Virus record (IMG/VR): IMGVR_UViG_3300042465_000258
Span: 1 to 25,458 of that record
Source: a virus
Length of the DNA stretch: 25,458 bases
Strand: one strand, 5' to 3'
The notes below the pieces were generated by a model that did not search any database, was not told where the DNA came from, and saw nothing but the letters and a program-made list of their open reading frames with translations. The position numbers were made by a program, and so were the translations under genes. Positions 23,773 to 25,458 of the stretch are shown in pieces; the first letter of the stretch is position 1, and each line of letters begins with the position of its first letter.

Positions 23773-24719
23773 AGTCTGTCTAATTCTGATGTGTCTACTG
23801 CACCTGGAGGAACATTGTCTTTAATCCAAGTGAGTAATTGTTTTTTCACATCAAGTTCTTTCTTAGCAGGTTTTCCTGGCTCTTTAATTGTCAAATACTT
23901 GAAGTCTTTAATGACAGGATTATCTTTTTTGTCTCTGTATGGTTCATTTGTTTTTGGATCAAGTATATAAATTGTATTCTCTGGATTATTTAGAATCACA
24001 TAAATCCCGCCTTGAACAGTTGGTGGCATAGCTTTCGTCACTAAATTATATACGGTTCGTGCCGCACCAGCATGAGTAGCAAGCAGAATGTCTTCTGGCA
24101 CAACTCTAGGGCGGGTTTTGTTATTTTCAATTGCAATTTGATAGTTAGTCAGAACCCAAGATACGTGAATGTTCTTTGGCTCATATCCAGCGGCAAACAG
24201 TTTTGGCAGAACATCTGTCATGTCTTCAACTTCTTTGAATGTGCTGTCAAAAATAAGATTTGGCAATTGACCTTTTTCAGCGCCAGCAAGCATCAAGTCT
24301 AACGTCTTGTTTTTTACGTCAGTCGCACGGATGAGAACGTGTAGAATGTAAACATGCGTTGGAGTTTTCAAATTCAATTGACCCATCTTTAAATTCTTGT
24401 CTATCAATTCTTTTTTGATGAGGTCTTTATCTTTATCTGAAATCTTGTCTCCATATTTGTCGAGCAAATCTTGGGTTGTGAATTTACCAAGTGCATCTAG
24501 CTTTTGAAATGCAATCTTTAATTCATCAACGTCACGTATTTTAAACTCGGAGCCTTGCATGAAGTGTTTGATTGCAAAGCCTTTACCCGAACCTGCACCA
24601 CCAGCAAGGAACACAATCTGCCCATACTTTGCGCCATTGTTGTAGAGAATTTGTTTCTCTACAAGTTGATATGCTTTGTAGTCTTTTAAATCTACGTACT
24701 CTGAAAATTTAAGTTTCAT
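23769..24719 (-). CDS. Zeta-toxin-like P-loop kinase embedded in the hub operon
   Basis: The 316-residue product has a Walker A motif, GGAGSGKG, at 40-47, with Gly after the Lys as in adenylate-kinase-like proteins. IRDVDELK at 61-68 lies where zeta-toxin/kinase proteins have their Asn-Pro-Asp-Glu-type substrate motif. LIFDST at 155-160 is a likely Walker B-like strand, and NNKTRPRVVPEDILLATH at 199-216 resembles the arginine-containing RxVPE...TH lid segment of the zeta-like family. A charged insert (about 85-115) and a C-terminal extension (about 235-316) are not recognised. Phosphorylation of a nucleotide, sugar-nucleotide, protein or RNA end are all possible; the substrate cannot be told. 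Both gene ends overlap neighbours by ATGA, so it is translated together with hub and spike. No toxin-antitoxin partner is seen. Confidence 0.75.
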   Translation of the reverse strand: MKLKFSEYVDLKDYKAYQLVEKQILYNNGAKYGQIVFLAGGAGSGKGFAIKHFMQGSEFKIRDVDELKIAFQKLDALGKFTTQDLLDKYGDKISDKDKDLIKKELIDKNLKMGQLNLKTPTHVYILHVLIRATDVKNKTLDLMLAGAEKGQLPNLIFDSTFKEVEDMTDVLPKLFAAGYEPKNIHVSWVLTNYQIAIENNKTRPRVVPEDILLATHAGAARTVYNLVTKAMPPTVQGGIYVILNNPENTIYILDPKTNEPYRDKKDNPVIKDFKYLTIKEPGKPAKKELDVKKQLLTWIKDNVPPGAVDTSELDRL

Positions 24720-25458
24720 GTTGTCCTTTTATTTCCTAATGCAGTTTTGATACTTGCTTTAATGTCTTCAAACGTGTCATCGTATTGTGTGTGCTTATCA
24801 AAATTTAATGGAGATGAGCCTCTACTCAAATGCATTGTTTTTACATATTGTGTCGATGACATTGAATGTATTACTGTAGTCACAAGATATTTACCAGAGT
24901 AAACTGGATCAAGTTCTGGAAATGCTGACTGAGGATTCAACATAACAGAAATTTGACTCGGTGTTGCAAAGTTTACAACGTTACCAACACCAATTGTATT
25001 TGTGCCACCTTGAATGTCTACAGAAATTTTAAACATACTTTTTGAGAGTTGTCCATAGATATGATTACCTAACCAAGATTCTCTATTGACAGACTCATTA
25101 ATACTTGAGAGAATTAATTTTCTTCCAGGCGTTTCATTTCCAATATCATTGTATGTGTTAAAAATGTTCAATGTACTAAACAATTTATTCGAATAGAAAT
25201 CTTGCGTTTCGTCTTTATCATCTGCATAGTTTATTTTTTGAACTTTATAACTTCTTTTGATAGGATTAATTGACGATATCGTGCTATTATAAAATCCTAA
25301 TAGCATACCACTCATATGATTAAAATTTTCCAATCTTTCATATCTAGAAGCACGAATTGTAGCACCCTCAAAGGTTGCATTAATTTTTGGTGCAAACACA
25401 ATTGTTTTCGCTGGAATATTCTGTGCATCTTTTATTAGTTTTTCTACACTACCAAAAT
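24716..25458 (-). CDS. Baseplate hub protein, C-terminal part (gp27-like), partial
   Basis: The reading frame is open to the right edge with no stop, so the true start probably lies outside. A GTG at 25399 is available but has no SD, and residues before it (AQNIPAKTIVFAPK) look like normal coding sequence. About 247 residues are visible. The C-terminal half shows the pattern FKISVDIQGGTNTIGVGNVV, then YSGKYLVTTVIHSM and VKTMHLSRGSSP. This resembles the end of hub proteins of the gp27 type (T4 has a SGKYL...H segment followed by a Tyr-rich strand and a Lys-Asp-Ser ending). Its position immediately before the gp5-like spike gene, with only the kinase between, supports a hub role. It could be another hub-associated structural protein. 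Confidence 0.65.
   Translation of the reverse strand, partial: FGSVEKLIKDAQNIPAKTIVFAPKINATFEGATIRASRYERLENFNHMSGMLLGFYNSTISSINPIKRSYKVQKINYADDKDETQDFYSNKLFSTLNIFNTYNDIGNETPGRKLILSSINESVNRESWLGNHIYGQLSKSMFKISVDIQGGTNTIGVGNVVNFATPSQISVMLNPQSAFPELDPVYSGKYLVTTVIHSMSSTQYVKTMHLSRGSSPLNFDKHTQYDDTFEDIKASIKTALGNKRTT

Noticed and set aside
23769-24719. Zeta toxin as part of a toxin-antitoxin pair
   Set aside because: No epsilon-like antitoxin is adjacent. The neighbours are structural genes coupled to it by overlaps, so a toxin-antitoxin module is not supported.
1-25458. tRNA genes, CRISPR arrays, insertion sequences, integrase or attachment sites
   Set aside because: The coding genes fill the window. 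The gaps are short (the longest is 266 bases and contains the H1-like gene), and no cloverleaf, regular spaced repeats or transposase was seen.

Overview
The window is a contiguous piece of the virion-structure region of a T4-like contractile-tailed phage (a myovirus). Every supported gene lies on the minus strand, so the genes read from right to left. The order follows phage T4's late cluster: hub and gp5 spike, gp25, gp6, gp7, gp8, fibre genes, gp13, gp14, gp15, gp16, gp17, gp18, with gp19 expected just beyond the left edge. The style of the large proteins (a DUF4815-like giant, extended gp7/gp8 decorated with small beta modules, a gp5 without lysozyme) resembles T4-like phages of aquatic bacteria such as cyanophages and pelagiphages more than enterobacterial T4. 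I see no host gene, tRNA, integrase or metabolic gene, so the host cannot be named. Base composition is moderately AT-rich by eye, except for a GC-rich glycine-codon tract near 6.5-7.1 kb.

Layout in transcription order. (1) 25458-22451, hub and spike: a partial baseplate hub protein, a zeta-toxin-like P-loop kinase, a gp5-like spike with an OB-fold but no lysozyme domain, a 58-residue histone H1-like protein (22857-23033), and gp25. (2) 22451-15648, wedge: gp6, a 1199-residue gp7-like protein, and gp8 behind its own late promoter. (3) 15619-6458, fibre block: a 2045-residue DUF4815-like protein, an 82-residue coiled-coil protein, a repetitive tail fibre, and a fibronectin-III plus polyglycine protein that looks like the distal adhesin. 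A perfect 9-bp hairpin terminator closes the block. (4) 6358-3592, neck, tail completion and packaging: gp13, gp14, gp15, gp16. (5) 3595-26: large terminase gp17, then the tail sheath gp18. A strong ribosome binding site at the left edge shows that another gene starts immediately outside.

The genes are packed tightly, with ATGA or TAATG overlaps at many junctions, which suggests translational coupling. The longer gaps carry TATAAATA boxes on the minus strand, matching the T4 late promoter read by the gp55 sigma factor with sliding clamp gp45. Five exact copies sit on the coding strand and none was found by eye on the other strand. They would divide the region into separate late transcripts for gp8 onward, the fibres, the neck and packaging genes, and the sheath (with gp19).

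The least routine points are: a nucleotide-kinase-like enzyme translationally coupled between two hub genes; a roughly 65-residue beta module found in the sheath, three times in the 2045-residue protein and probably at the end of gp7; a gp37/gp38-like fibre and polyglycine adhesin pair; a gp5 with no muralytic domain; a gp25 whose usual Glu-Pro-Arg core reads Glu-Ser-Arg; and the small H1-like protein among baseplate genes.
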